From contig DAOUWY010000017.1 in the NCBI GenBank assembly GCA_030666885.1, positions 1 through 15,977 on the forward strand: a DNA stretch of 15,977 nt. Reading direction: 5' to 3'. The stretch's first letter is position 1. Each line of letters opens with the position of its first letter. Below the pieces are notes generated by a model. The model had not been told where the DNA came from. It did not search any database and was given only the letters and a program-made list of their open reading frames with translations. This document shows, piece after piece, positions 6,028-13,385 of this stretch. The DNA comes from Methanosarcinales archaeon (GTDB taxonomy: Archaea > Halobacteriota > Methanosarcinia > Methanosarcinales > Methanocomedenaceae). Made by a program: the position numbers and the translations under genes.

Positions 6028-7704
6028 TTACATCATAGGGGGCATTCCGCCCATACCTGGAGGCATACCGCCAGGTGGCATACCGCCGCCCATCATCTCC
6101 GGTGGCATCTCGCCTTCTCCGCCGCCAGTAGATGCAATGACATCATCGATCCTCAGTATCATTACCGCCGACTCGGTAGCGCTGTTTATAGCCTGGGTCT
6201 TTACCCTTAAAGGTTCAACAACACCCTTGTCCATCATGTTGATGACATCACCGGTATATACGTCCAGACCTGCGTTCTTGTTACCTTTTTCATGCTGGGA
6301 CTTTAGTTCCACCATCATGTCGATGGGGTCCAGTCCTGCATTTTCTGCAAGAGTACGGGGGATGACTTCCAGTGCGTTTGCGAATTTAGTTACTGCCAGT
6401 TGTTCCCTGCCTTTTAATGTGGCAGCATACTCACTTAGCCTAAGAGACAGTTCCACTTCGGGACTGCCGCCGCCTGCTACCAGTTTCTCATCTTCGATGA
6501 CAACACCGACCACACGCAGTGCATCTTCAAGTGCGCGTTCCAGACTGTCCACAACATGTTCTGTACCGCCGCGGATGATAATGCTTACAGCCTTGGGGTT
6601 TTTGCAGCCAGTGATGAAAAGCATACTATCACCACCGATCTTCTTCTCTTCTGCCAGTCCTGCATGTCCCAGGTCTGATTCAGAGATCTCGTCAATATTA
6701 GTGACCATAGCACCGCCTGATGCCCGGGATAATTTCTCCATGTCACTCTTTTTGACACGCCTGACTGCCAGGATTCCTGCCTTGGACATATAATGCTGTG
6801 CCATATCATCAATACCTTTCTGGCAGACCACTACGTTGGCGCCGGAATTAATGATATTATCCACCATGTTCTTAAGCATTTTTTCTTCCTGGTCCAGGAA
6901 TAACTGGAGCTGGTCAGGAGATGTGATATTGATCTCTGCATCCACCTCGGTCTTCTTGAACTCCACAGGTTCACTGATCATGGCTATCTTTACATCTTTC
7001 ACCACTTTAGGCATATTAGGATGCACGCGCTCTTTATCAATGACCATGCCCTCGATCAGTTCAGAATCCTCAATGCTGCCGCCGACCTTTTTCTCGATCT
7101 TGATGTTATCAATATCAACTACTTTCTTGCCACTCTCTACCTCGACAACGGATTTTACTGCCTTTACCACAAGTTTTGACAATTTATCCTTGGAACTCTC
7201 AGCGCCTTTGCCCGTCATCGCAGTTTCAGAGATTTTCAAGAGTAGGTCTTCATCGTCCTCTGTTACTGTTCTCTCAATGGTTTTCAGAATTTCTGATGCA
7301 TTATCTGCTGCAAGCCTGTATCCACTGGCAATAATAGTGGGATGTACATCCTGGTCCAGCAAGTCCTCTGCCACCTTAAGGAGTTCTCCTGACAGTACAG
7401 CGGCAGTCGTGGTGCCGTCGCCCACTTCATCGTCCTGGGTCTTGGCTACTTCTACGACCATCTTAGCTGCAGGATGCTCTATATCCATCTCTCTTAGGAT
7501 CGTAACACCATCATTAGTAATTACCACATCTCCCAGGCCGTCCACAAGCATTTTATCCATGCCCTTCGGACCGAGAGTAGTTCTCACGGCATTGGCTACT
7601 GCCTTAGCTGCCATAATGTTATTGTTCTGGGCTTCCCTGCCCTTGGAACGCTCAGTTCCTTCTCTTAATATAAATATCGGCTGTCCACCTAATTGTGCTG
7701 CCAT
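6028..7704 (-). CDS. ths: thermosome subunit (group II chaperonin)
   Basis: Full-length 558-residue group II chaperonin, a subunit of the ATP-driven double-ring folding machine of the archaeal cytosol; the built-in lid replaces a GroES partner. The N-terminal equatorial domain shows 'TLGPKGMDKM' (43-52) and 'GDGTTT' (95-100), the nucleotide-binding signatures. The apical and second equatorial parts follow ('VAGGGSPEVELSLRL' after mid-protein), and the protein ends in the Gly/Met/Pro-rich tail (MGGGMPPGGMPPGMGG) seen in thermosomes. The ATG at 7704 is preceded by AGGAGGTT (7714-7721) at 9-base spacing. Archaea usually have several paralogous subunits, and which one this is cannot be told from a single gene, so no letter is given. 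No CIRCE-like repeat is visible; archaeal chaperonins are usually heat-induced, but that is family knowledge. Confidence 0.97.
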   Translation of the reverse strand: MAAQLGGQPIFILREGTERSKGREAQNNNIMAAKAVANAVRTTLGPKGMDKMLVDGLGDVVITNDGVTILREMDIEHPAAKMVVEVAKTQDDEVGDGTTTAAVLSGELLKVAEDLLDQDVHPTIIASGYRLAADNASEILKTIERTVTEDDEDLLLKISETAMTGKGAESSKDKLSKLVVKAVKSVVEVESGKKVVDIDNIKIEKKVGGSIEDSELIEGMVIDKERVHPNMPKVVKDVKIAMISEPVEFKKTEVDAEINITSPDQLQLFLDQEEKMLKNMVDNIINSGANVVVCQKGIDDMAQHYMSKAGILAVRRVKKSDMEKLSRASGGAMVTNIDEISESDLGHAGLAEEKKIGGDSMLFITGCKNPKAVSIIIRGGTEHVVDSLERALEDALRVVGVVIEDEKLVAGGGSPEVELSLRLSEYAATLKGREQLAVTKFANALEVIPRTLAENAGLDPIDMMVELKSQHEKGNKNAGLDVYTGDVINMMDKGVVEPLRVKTQAINSATESAVMILRIDDVIASTGGGEGEMPPEMMGGGMPPGGMPPGMGGMPPMM

Positions 7705-7713
7705 AATCTGATT

Positions 7714-7763
7714 AACCTCCTAAATAGATTAGGTGCTACTGAGTGTTTGTAGTTCTATAAAAA
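7714..7763 (-). promoter_or_regulatory. thermosome promoter and Shine-Dalgarno
   Basis: Minus strand: the TATA-like element TTTTTTATAG at about 7754-7763 is followed some 33 bases later by AGGAGGTT at 7721-7714 and, after 9 more bases, the ATG. A start about 25 bases past the box would give a short leader of roughly 25-30 bases containing the ribosome site. This is the strongest Shine-Dalgarno among the long genes in the window, fitting a highly expressed chaperonin. Confidence 0.6.
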
Positions 7764-7884
7764 ACTTTTGTTAAATGGATTTTTATTAAATGTTACACTG
7801 CTAATGGAAATAGGCATAAAAAATGCTTTCAGGTATATGATGATCAGATCCAAAAGATAGATGCCTGGAATTGAACTATGAACT

Positions 7885-8241
7885 TCAGGTTGAAATAATA
7901 TCCTTTGGGATATCATCCTTTCTTATTCTTCTAACCGGCAGCACACAATCATCGATCCAGTCAAGGTAATCCCTTGAACCTCCGTCAATGCTGAATGAAA
8001 TTATACACGGAACAGTATAACTGTGCATTTCCTTAACCATGATCTCAATGTTCTCAAGCTGTTCATATGTGGTCTTGATGATCATAGCCACCTCGTTATC
8101 CTCCCGTACACCGTCCCACCTGTAGATAGATGTAACCGGAAACATATTTACACAAGCGACAAGCTTTTCCTTCACAAGCCTCCTTGCGATCAGTTTTGCC
8201 TCTTCCATACTGCCAGTGGTGATATATACTATAGAGAACAT
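7885..8241 (-). CDS. cutA: CutA1-family divalent-cation tolerance protein
   Basis: A 118-residue protein that matches CutA1 along its whole length (family members are about 100-115 residues). Seen: 'SIVYITTGSMEEAKLIARRLVKEKLVACVNMFP', the strand-helix start of the ferredoxin-like fold; 'SIYRWDGVREDNEVAMIIKTT', the signature hairpin with the conserved Trp; and 'SYTVPCIISFSID' with 'YLDWI' near the end. CutA1 forms very stable trimers and binds divalent metals such as copper. The link to copper tolerance comes from E. coli, and its real role in archaea is unsettled. It starts at the ATG at 8241, 80 bases from the divergent protease gene; a TATA-like ATATTTAAG stretch around 8262-8270 would give a nearly leaderless message. 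It is on the same strand as, and upstream of, the thermosome gene, which has its own promoter. Confidence 0.93.
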   Translation of the reverse strand: MFSIVYITTGSMEEAKLIARRLVKEKLVACVNMFPVTSIYRWDGVREDNEVAMIIKTTYEQLENIEIMVKEMHSYTVPCIISFSIDGGSRDYLDWIDDCVLPVRRIRKDDIPKDIIST

Positions 8242-8253
8242 GATAATCCCATC

Positions 8254-8313
8254 TTAAACTGTATATTTAAGTTTAAAAAACTTATGATTAATAATAATAT
8301 CTAATATGGAGAG
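8254..8313. promoter_or_regulatory. divergent promoter region between cutA and the site-2 protease
   Basis: Only 80 bases separate the two start codons. A 7-bp inverted repeat, TTAAACT (8254-8260) and AGTTTAA (8270-8276), brackets the likely cutA TATA box, and the right arm recurs inverted as AAACTT at 8278-8283. TTTAAAAAA (8272-8280) could be the box for the protease, and GGAGAG at 8308-8313 is its ribosome site, 8 bases before the TTG start. The symmetric half-sites could be an operator shared by both genes; this is inference. Confidence 0.4.
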
Positions 8314-8321
8314 CCGTTTAT

Positions 8322-10025
8322 TTGAACGAGGTAAACCCCTTTTTATCATTTATTGAATCTTATTGGAAGATCCTGCTGATATTTGCAGTATACTGGCAAT
8401 CCATCCTGATCATGAAGAAGTACGGGATACTTGAACGGTTCAATATCAGCAACCATGGCCCGCTATTAATGATACGGACTACAAAGGGACAGAAGTTCCT
8501 TGACAAGGTTGCCAGCGCAAAAGGTTTCTGGAGGTTATTTGGAGATGCAGGCATTCCACTTATGTTATTCGGAATGTTTTTGATGTTCGCTTTGATCATT
8601 TTTTCTGATATTATCATGGTGACCTCGTTATATGACAAGACCATGCAAGCCCCCGGTGAGTTACATGAACTCAGGAACATATTCCTTATTCCGGGCATAA
8701 ATAAGTTTATTCCGTTTGTATGGGGCATTATCGGATTGATCATTACCCTGGTGGTCCATGAATTCTCCCATGCCATTATGAGCAAGGCCGAGGATATCAG
8801 GGTCAAGTCAATGGGGCTCATCCTTGTACTGATACCAATCGGGGGATTTGCAGAACCAGATGAAGAACAACTGTTTGGGATAAGGGATAAGCATGATGGG
8901 AGCGAAAATGAAGTAATACCAGAAAAAAAGACTGCCACACGTAGACAAAGGATCAGGATACTGACGGCCGGTGTAATGGCAAATTTTGTTACTGCATTTG
9001 TGGCGTTCGTACTATTTTTCATTGTGATAGGTAGCATTGCACCAGTGTCCAATGTCATGATCACTGATGTGGTTCCCGGATCACCTGCCGATGATATCGG
9101 ATTGACTGGGATGACCGTGATAACCCACATAAACGATAAAAAAATCGAGAACGGATCGGCTTTCCACATGCATATTACCACACTTCCTATTGATGAAGTC
9201 ATCAAGCTGGGGATCAAAAAAGATGGCAAGACCAGTGAAGTGCTGCTGATGCCTGATATGAAGAAAAATGGTATCATAAGCGGAGTGAAATTCACTGAGA
9301 TTGTTTCCGGGATGCCTGCTGAAAAAGCCGGACTTGTAGGGGGCACATTAATTACAAGTATCGATGATGTGCCAATATATGACACCCGGGATTTCTTTGA
9401 TTTTATGGCAAACACCACACCAGGCCAGGAAATAATAATTCACACCCTTGTTGCCAATGAAGAGATCAATTATTCTATTACCCTGGCCAGTAACCCATCA
9501 GGTGGAGAAAAGGGATTTATAGGTGTCAGTGGTTTTTCGACTTTCTTTGCATCAAGGTCCATCGGGATCTCTGTCGGGGAATACCCTGCAAGGGAACTAC
9601 TGCATTTCCTGCAGATGATACCATATATGATGACAGGCGTAGTTGGCTGGGTCATATTACTGGTATTGCCTTTCCCTAATCCCTTCATAGGAAGTTTTGC
9701 AGGTTTCAATACCTCTATCTATATGTTCTATGAACCTATCGGGTGGGCCGTACCACTGGGTGTGGGTGTATTCTGGCTTGCTAATTCCCTACTCTGGATA
9801 GGATGGATGAATTTTTATGTGGGATTGTTCAACTGCCTGCCCATGCTGCCCCTTGACGGGGGGCATGTGTTCAGGGATACTCTCCATTCCATTCTGGCAC
9901 GGTTGTTCGGTAATGAAGAACGTATGGGTTTGGTTGCAGGAAATGTTGCTACAGGCTTTGCAATACTCATGCTGGCCTCACTGATATTTATGATTATAGC
10001 GCCTAAGCTGGCATATGGTCTTTGA
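8322..10025 (+). CDS. site-2 protease family (M50) with two PDZ domains
   Basis: A 567-residue integral-membrane metalloprotease. The zinc site is 'VVHEFSHA' (HExxH, His146, Glu147, His150) in a membrane helix, and the third ligand is in 'NCLPMLPLDGGHVF' (504-517, Asp512), the NxxPxxxLDGG-type signature. N-terminal helices lie near 13-32 and 79-100, more around 132-150, 163-175 and 213-240, and several after ~430. Between them are two PDZ-like segments: one at ~245-312 ('VVPGSPADDIGLTGMTVITHI') and one at ~322-390 ('IVSGMPAEKAGLVGGTLITSIDD'). S2P enzymes cut substrates inside the membrane, usually to release regulators or remove leftover peptides; no substrate such as an anti-sigma factor is expected in archaea, and none is seen nearby. 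The start is a TTG with GGAGAG 8 bases upstream; no alternative ATG keeps the first helix. It is divergent from cutA. Confidence 0.93.
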   Translation: MNEVNPFLSFIESYWKILLIFAVYWQSILIMKKYGILERFNISNHGPLLMIRTTKGQKFLDKVASAKGFWRLFGDAGIPLMLFGMFLMFALIIFSDIIMVTSLYDKTMQAPGELHELRNIFLIPGINKFIPFVWGIIGLIITLVVHEFSHAIMSKAEDIRVKSMGLILVLIPIGGFAEPDEEQLFGIRDKHDGSENEVIPEKKTATRRQRIRILTAGVMANFVTAFVAFVLFFIVIGSIAPVSNVMITDVVPGSPADDIGLTGMTVITHINDKKIENGSAFHMHITTLPIDEVIKLGIKKDGKTSEVLLMPDMKKNGIISGVKFTEIVSGMPAEKAGLVGGTLITSIDDVPIYDTRDFFDFMANTTPGQEIIIHTLVANEEINYSITLASNPSGGEKGFIGVSGFSTFFASRSIGISVGEYPARELLHFLQMIPYMMTGVVGWVILLVLPFPNPFIGSFAGFNTSIYMFYEPIGWAVPLGVGVFWLANSLLWIGWMNFYVGLFNCLPMLPLDGGHVFRDTLHSILARLFGNEERMGLVAGNVATGFAILMLASLIFMIIAPKLAYGL

Positions 10026-10063
10026 TTTTACAATCCAGAAATATTAATGTAACATAATTTTAT

Positions 10064-10106
10064 ACATGTAGATGAAGATTATAAAGACATGTAGATTATA
10101 AAGATT
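10064..10106. repeat. short direct repeats upstream of the KaiC-like gene
   Basis: ACATGTAGAT occurs at 10064-10073 and again at 10087-10096, 23 bases apart, each followed by GATTATAAAG-like sequence, so the block reads as an imperfect tandem repeat. It lies 60-100 bases before the start codon, upstream of TATA-like TTTATTATAT near 10122-10130. It could be a duplicated regulator site or just low-complexity AT-rich DNA. Confidence 0.35.
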
Positions 10107-10163
10107 ATAATACCATATCGATTTATTATATCATATCATTAAATATTGAATGAGAGTGTCACC

Positions 10164-10928
10164 ATGGATTTTAGTTTTGACTCGTTAGATAATCAACTTG
10201 TAACCACTGGAATAATGGGATTGGATGTGCAGTTAGGTGGAGGAATACCTCCCGGGACAACACTTCTGTTAATTGCCGAATCCGGGGCCGGGGCTGAGAT
10301 TTTCACAAAGCAATTCTTGTATGGTGGACTAAATAGTGGTGAGACTGCCTTTTATTTTTCTTCTGATTGTTCAATTGCAGAGGTTAAAGCTGATATAAAA
10401 TATTTAGGGTGGGATATTAGCAAATATGAAGAAACGCAAATGGTCAAATTCATTGATGCATATACACCAAGATTTATCAATATCCTACCTCCGAAATTGC
10501 GAAACAGGATATCTGCAAAAGAGTTCCTTAAAGCTGGATTCGATCCGCTTAATCAGTTAAAGACCACTGTCAGCCAGAATCACGAGTCCGGATACAGAGG
10601 GGTCATCGACTCTATTTCTTATTTCCTCAGGGCATATGGTCTGAATAGTGTGATCGAAGTCATTGAACTTATGTCTTCCATCGGTAAGATCACTGGTGGC
10701 ATACACCTGATAGTGATTGGGGCGGGACTGCATGATGATATTACTTTAAATACGGTCAAATACCTGACAGATGGTATGATTGAATTCTATGTTAAGGACA
10801 GGGGGTCACAGATCGAACGTGGTCTTGTTATTAGAAAGATGCGAGGCATGATCGTACCAAACAGATCCATCAGTTTTGACATCACTCAAAGGGGCATTGA
10901 ACTGGAAACCACAACAAGAGTATTGTGA
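10164..10928 (+). CDS. KaiC/RAD55-like RecA-fold protein with degenerate Walker A
   Basis: About 254 residues from the ATG at 10164; an in-frame TTG at 10146 has no ribosome site, whereas GAGAG lies 7 bases before this ATG. The start of a KaiC-type domain is clear: 'TTGIMGLDVQLGGGIPPGTTLLLI', then 'AESGAGAEIFTKQF' exactly where Walker A (GxxGxGKT) belongs, so the Lys and Thr/Ser have become Ala and Glu. Next comes 'GETAFYFSSD' and a Walker B-like 'RGVIDSIS' with the Asp retained. RAD55/KaiC-like proteins of archaea are often signalling ATPases of unknown target; this one probably binds ATP poorly or not at all and may be a regulatory or scaffold subunit. It stands alone on its strand and its TGA abuts the TGA of tsr3. 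Confidence 0.8.
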   Translation: MDFSFDSLDNQLVTTGIMGLDVQLGGGIPPGTTLLLIAESGAGAEIFTKQFLYGGLNSGETAFYFSSDCSIAEVKADIKYLGWDISKYEETQMVKFIDAYTPRFINILPPKLRNRISAKEFLKAGFDPLNQLKTTVSQNHESGYRGVIDSISYFLRAYGLNSVIEVIELMSSIGKITGGIHLIVIGAGLHDDITLNTVKYLTDGMIEFYVKDRGSQIERGLVIRKMRGMIVPNRSISFDITQRGIELETTTRVL

Positions 10929-11441
10929 TCACATAAATTCGTACTGGATATTTACTACTTCTTTACTGTTTCTGGCCTTTGAGTAAGCGTCCAGTGGTTC
11001 TCGGTTTAATTCAAGGAATGTATGTCCCCATTTGAACTTGTTGAGGATATTTTCTGCCTGGATCTTATGATCAAGTATATAAAGTGCTGCTGCAAAAGCC
11101 TCCACGGTTCCTAATTTGAAGGGTTTCCCAAAGTTAACCGGGTTAGCAGCCAGCAGGTACGGCAGTGCCCTGTGTTCAAGGCGCAGCCTTTTCAGCATGG
11201 GAAAGATTCGCTCCACTTCCTCCCATGAGCAATCTAATACAATAATGCCCCGGTTATAATTGTCTGTCGGGGAAAGTGCCTGCTGCGCCATTGGGTTTAG
11301 GAATATGGCACCTGATGGCAGCTTGTGGGGTGTCTTGTGCAGGCGGGCAAGTTCGAACCGGGCCAGTTTTTTACCTGTACATTTCTTTGGGTCGCACTGG
11401 TTGGCGTGGTACAGGTGTAGTGGAATATAGTTATCAGTCAT
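10929..11441 (-). CDS. tsr3: Tsr3, rRNA aminocarboxypropyltransferase (DUF367)
   Basis: A 170-residue Tsr3/DUF367 protein. The short N-terminal RLI-like segment ('LHLYHANQCDPKKCTGKKLARF') is followed by the DUF367 domain with 'NRGIIVLDCSWEEVERIF', 'RALPYLLAANPVNFGKPFKLGTVEAFAAALYIL' and 'FKWGHTFLELNREPLDAYSKA', the conserved SAM-binding blocks. Tsr3 moves the 3-amino-3-carboxypropyl group from SAM onto a modified uridine of small-subunit rRNA in the P-site loop, a late step of ribosome maturation shared by archaea and eukaryotes. The length is usual for archaeal members. The ATG at 11441 has no clear Shine-Dalgarno. It converges on the KaiC-like gene with the two TGA stops back to back (TGATCA), so neither gene has a private terminator there. 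Confidence 0.95.
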   Translation of the reverse strand: MTDNYIPLHLYHANQCDPKKCTGKKLARFELARLHKTPHKLPSGAIFLNPMAQQALSPTDNYNRGIIVLDCSWEEVERIFPMLKRLRLEHRALPYLLAANPVNFGKPFKLGTVEAFAAALYILDHKIQAENILNKFKWGHTFLELNREPLDAYSKARNSKEVVNIQYEFM

Positions 11442-11480
11442 GTATGTAAGATTTCTGAAATTCTTCGAATAGGAGGTTTA

Positions 11481-11530
11481 CTGACAATCTCGTATTAAGC
11501 ATGTCGAGATTGTTCAGTTTTCAAACAATC
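11481..11530. other. inverted repeat with alternative pairing between DUF169 gene and tsr3
   Basis: ACAATCTCG (11484-11492) pairs perfectly with CGAGATTGT (11505-11513), extended by CTG/CAG past one bulged base. The right arm can instead pair as GATTGTT (11508-11514) with AACAATC (11524-11530), so the two hairpins exclude each other. AGGAGGTTTA (11471-11480, plus strand) lies next to it but no ORF follows. It sits between the DUF169 stop and the tsr3 start, so it could be a terminator for the former or a leader switch for the latter. Confidence 0.4.
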
Positions 11531-11561
11531 CGGGAATTAATATACTGATTTCTTTGCAGGG

Positions 11562-12263
11562 TTATTGGCGCATCCAGTCATCCCAATCCTGGGCCTTGGA
11601 ATCTAAAATGTTTACAATATCTTCTAAAAGTTCTGCAGGGATTCCGACTACCAGTTCATCATCCTTAAGACCTGCATTCTTAGCAGCTCCGTCACAACCA
11701 ATGGAGACATTTAATTCGCCGGTTGTATAAGGCGAACCTGTAGCATCAGCACATGTTGATTGGATACCTGCAAAGTTTGAGTTCACCCGTCCGCCATGTC
11801 TATAGATCACTGCATGAACGATCCGTCTTGCAGCTAGCACATTTGCCATAACCACGATAACATCTGGTTGTGTCGGAGTGTTATCAAGCGGGGCAACTAT
11901 TGTGTTGACTATTGACCCTGGTGTAGGCCTGGGCATATTATCTACTACTCGCTTGGCAATGCCGAGGGATATTTCTTTACCAAGTTTATTATAATAGAGT
12001 GCTCCGCTTGAGATATTTTCAGGATAGTCTCTCAATCCAATGGCAGCCGCGCCTCCTTTACATGAATGCTGTTCTTCGGCTGCTAATGTTATTGTATCAT
12101 TAAACCTGGCATTTTGCAACATTTGACAATATCTAACCGGTTCGTCAATTTCTTCCATTCCTTCAGGAACGTCTTCTTTTCTTGTTAAAAGCGAAACTGC
12201 TACTGGTTTTCCATTTAACTTAAGGATGTCTACTAATTTTTTTGACATTTCAGAATATTCCAT
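11562..12263 (-). CDS. DUF169 family protein
   Basis: A 233-residue protein matching DUF169 (PF02596) along its length: 'GKPVAVSLL' near the N-terminus, then 'EPVRYCQMLQNAR', 'HSCKGGAAAIGL', 'PDVIVVMANVLAARRIVHAVIYRHGGRV', 'STCADATGSPYTTGELNVSIGCDGAAKNAGL' and 'DELVVGIPAELLEDIV'. Four cysteines (46, 68, 171 and 190 with this start) lie in conserved-looking contexts and may bind metal or an Fe-S cluster; no reaction is established for the family, which is common in methanogens and anaerobes. The ATG at 12263 is chosen over a GTG at 12275 because AGGTGG (minus strand 12277-12272) then lies 8 bases upstream; the GTG is inside that ribosome site. An AT-rich stretch with ATATAATAAG near 12325 may be its promoter. 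It is separated from the methyltransferase gene by about 168 bases. Confidence 0.88.
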   Translation of the reverse strand: MEYSEMSKKLVDILKLNGKPVAVSLLTRKEDVPEGMEEIDEPVRYCQMLQNARFNDTITLAAEEQHSCKGGAAAIGLRDYPENISSGALYYNKLGKEISLGIAKRVVDNMPRPTPGSIVNTIVAPLDNTPTQPDVIVVMANVLAARRIVHAVIYRHGGRVNSNFAGIQSTCADATGSPYTTGELNVSIGCDGAAKNAGLKDDELVVGIPAELLEDIVNILDSKAQDWDDWMRQ

Positions 12264-12431
12264 ATTATTTACCACCTGTTTTACAATGTATTTAACTGCA
12301 TTATTGATTATTAATTATTAATCTTATTATATTTTCCTGAAATAATCCCATCGTCAACAATTTTTCCAACAGTTGTATTCTAGTGCCCCATAAATCGTGG
12401 CTTTACAATAAGACATGCAGCAGGTGCAGTG

Positions 12432-13169
12432 TTATAAAATATCAATACTTGAGAGCACTTTACTGCGCCGGGCCGTAAACTGTATTGAGGGCAGTAATTC
12501 CTCACCGTATTCCTTTACATGTGTTTTATAATCCTCAATTGCTTTGTCAATATCCGGAGGGACTGTTACCTTTTTTCCCGAATATTTGTCCATACCACTT
12601 TCCGGCCATTTCAAATGTGTACGTACCCAGTTATCAGGAACCGTTATATTCCGGCTCACAAGCTCCATAGTTATTTCTTCAAACCTTGCTCCTTCCAGCC
12701 ACCTGGATATCTCATCAAATTTGTGTAAATACAATATTCCCATCTTCTCAAGAATCCCAAGCAGCATCAAATGTGATGACTGGGCCTTATTGGTGGGTTT
12801 TTGCGACCAGACCATTGATGCAAACCTGCCGTTCTCTTTTAATGTTCGATTTGCCTCTCTAAGTAGTCCGGGGACCACACCTGGCTGAATGTAGTTCACA
12901 GCATGGTATGAGAAGATAATATCAAAGCAATTGCCCTTGAAGGGCAGATGGCTGTATTTTGTGACAACCGGAGCCACTTTGTTTGTTGATGTACTGCGTA
13001 TGCCCTGAGCCTGCCATTTATCCAAAACAGCAACAGCTACGGCTGTTTCAACACTTCTTGCAACCTGGCCTGCCATAATATGATCCTGGCCAATGTTTAG
13101 CACATTCATATCAGGGCCCAGACCAGTACGTGTCACAAATGCATCCCGGTCATATACTGCATATGGCAT
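12432..13169 (-). CDS. class I SAM-dependent methyltransferase with atypical motif I
   Basis: A 245-residue protein with a Rossmann-type methyltransferase core like Methyltransf_11. Motif I is 'NVLNIGQDHIMAG' (22-34), where most members have an acidic-Gly-rich VLDxGCGxG loop. Strand two ends at 'VAVLDKW' (Asp50 in the ribose-binding place). 'LPFKGNCFDIIFSYHAVNYI' and 'LLREANRTLKENGRFASMVW' are the usual post-motif II/III blocks. The ~110 residues after that are helical and probably hold the substrate site; the substrate cannot be guessed. The altered motif I might weaken SAM binding or mean another ligand. The ATG at 13169 has no ribosome site, but a TATA-like TTAAAACATATT at 13192-13203 would give a leaderless mRNA. 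It could share a transcript with the DUF169 gene, though the gap argues for separate promoters. Confidence 0.8.
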   Translation of the reverse strand: MPYAVYDRDAFVTRTGLGPDMNVLNIGQDHIMAGQVARSVETAVAVAVLDKWQAQGIRSTSTNKVAPVVTKYSHLPFKGNCFDIIFSYHAVNYIQPGVVPGLLREANRTLKENGRFASMVWSQKPTNKAQSSHLMLLGILEKMGILYLHKFDEISRWLEGARFEEITMELVSRNITVPDNWVRTHLKWPESGMDKYSGKKVTVPPDIDKAIEDYKTHVKEYGEELLPSIQFTARRSKVLSSIDIL

Positions 13170-13276
13170 CTATTAAAGTTAATAGCAAGCAATATGTTTT
13201 AACCTTGCGTTTCGTTGATTTTTCAAATTAATCGTGAAAATTATTTAGAAAACTTTAAGGTAGATTGATAGGAAGT

Positions 13277-13332
13277 CACATTCCTACAAAACCCTTTTTG
13301 TACTGGTCAGTACAAGAATTAAAAAGAATGTG
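13277..13332. promoter_or_regulatory. long composite palindrome upstream of UPF0058 gene
   Basis: The core is the 18-base palindrome TTGTACTGGTCAGTACAA (13298-13315; 8-bp arms, 2-base centre). It is nested in CTTTTT (13294-13299) with AAAAAG (13321-13326) and CACATTC (13277-13283) with GAATGTG (13326-13332). A TATA-like AATTAAAAAG (13317-13326) overlaps the right side and the UPF0058 ATG is 54 bases further on, so a protein bound at the core would block the promoter. An operator is the simplest reading; no known archaeal regulator site is recognised. Confidence 0.5.
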
Positions 13333-13385
13333 GAAGATACGCGTAGACCACATTAACTGTCAATAACATTGGAGGATGGGAATAA

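Noticed and set aside
6836..7711. 291-codon open frame on the plus strand inside the thermosome gene
   Set aside because: It is antisense to an unmistakable chaperonin; its product is Ser/Thr-rich low complexity, as expected from the reverse complement of a conserved gene, with no motifs.
7814..7826. GCAT-A-rich-ATGC mini-hairpin after cutA as a terminator
   Set aside because: The stem is only 4 bp; the T run on the minus strand alone could end transcription, but the evidence is too thin to list.
8360..9418. 352-codon open frame on the minus strand inside the site-2 protease gene
   Set aside because: It opposes a protein with full catalytic motifs and two PDZ domains; the antisense product has no recognisable domain.
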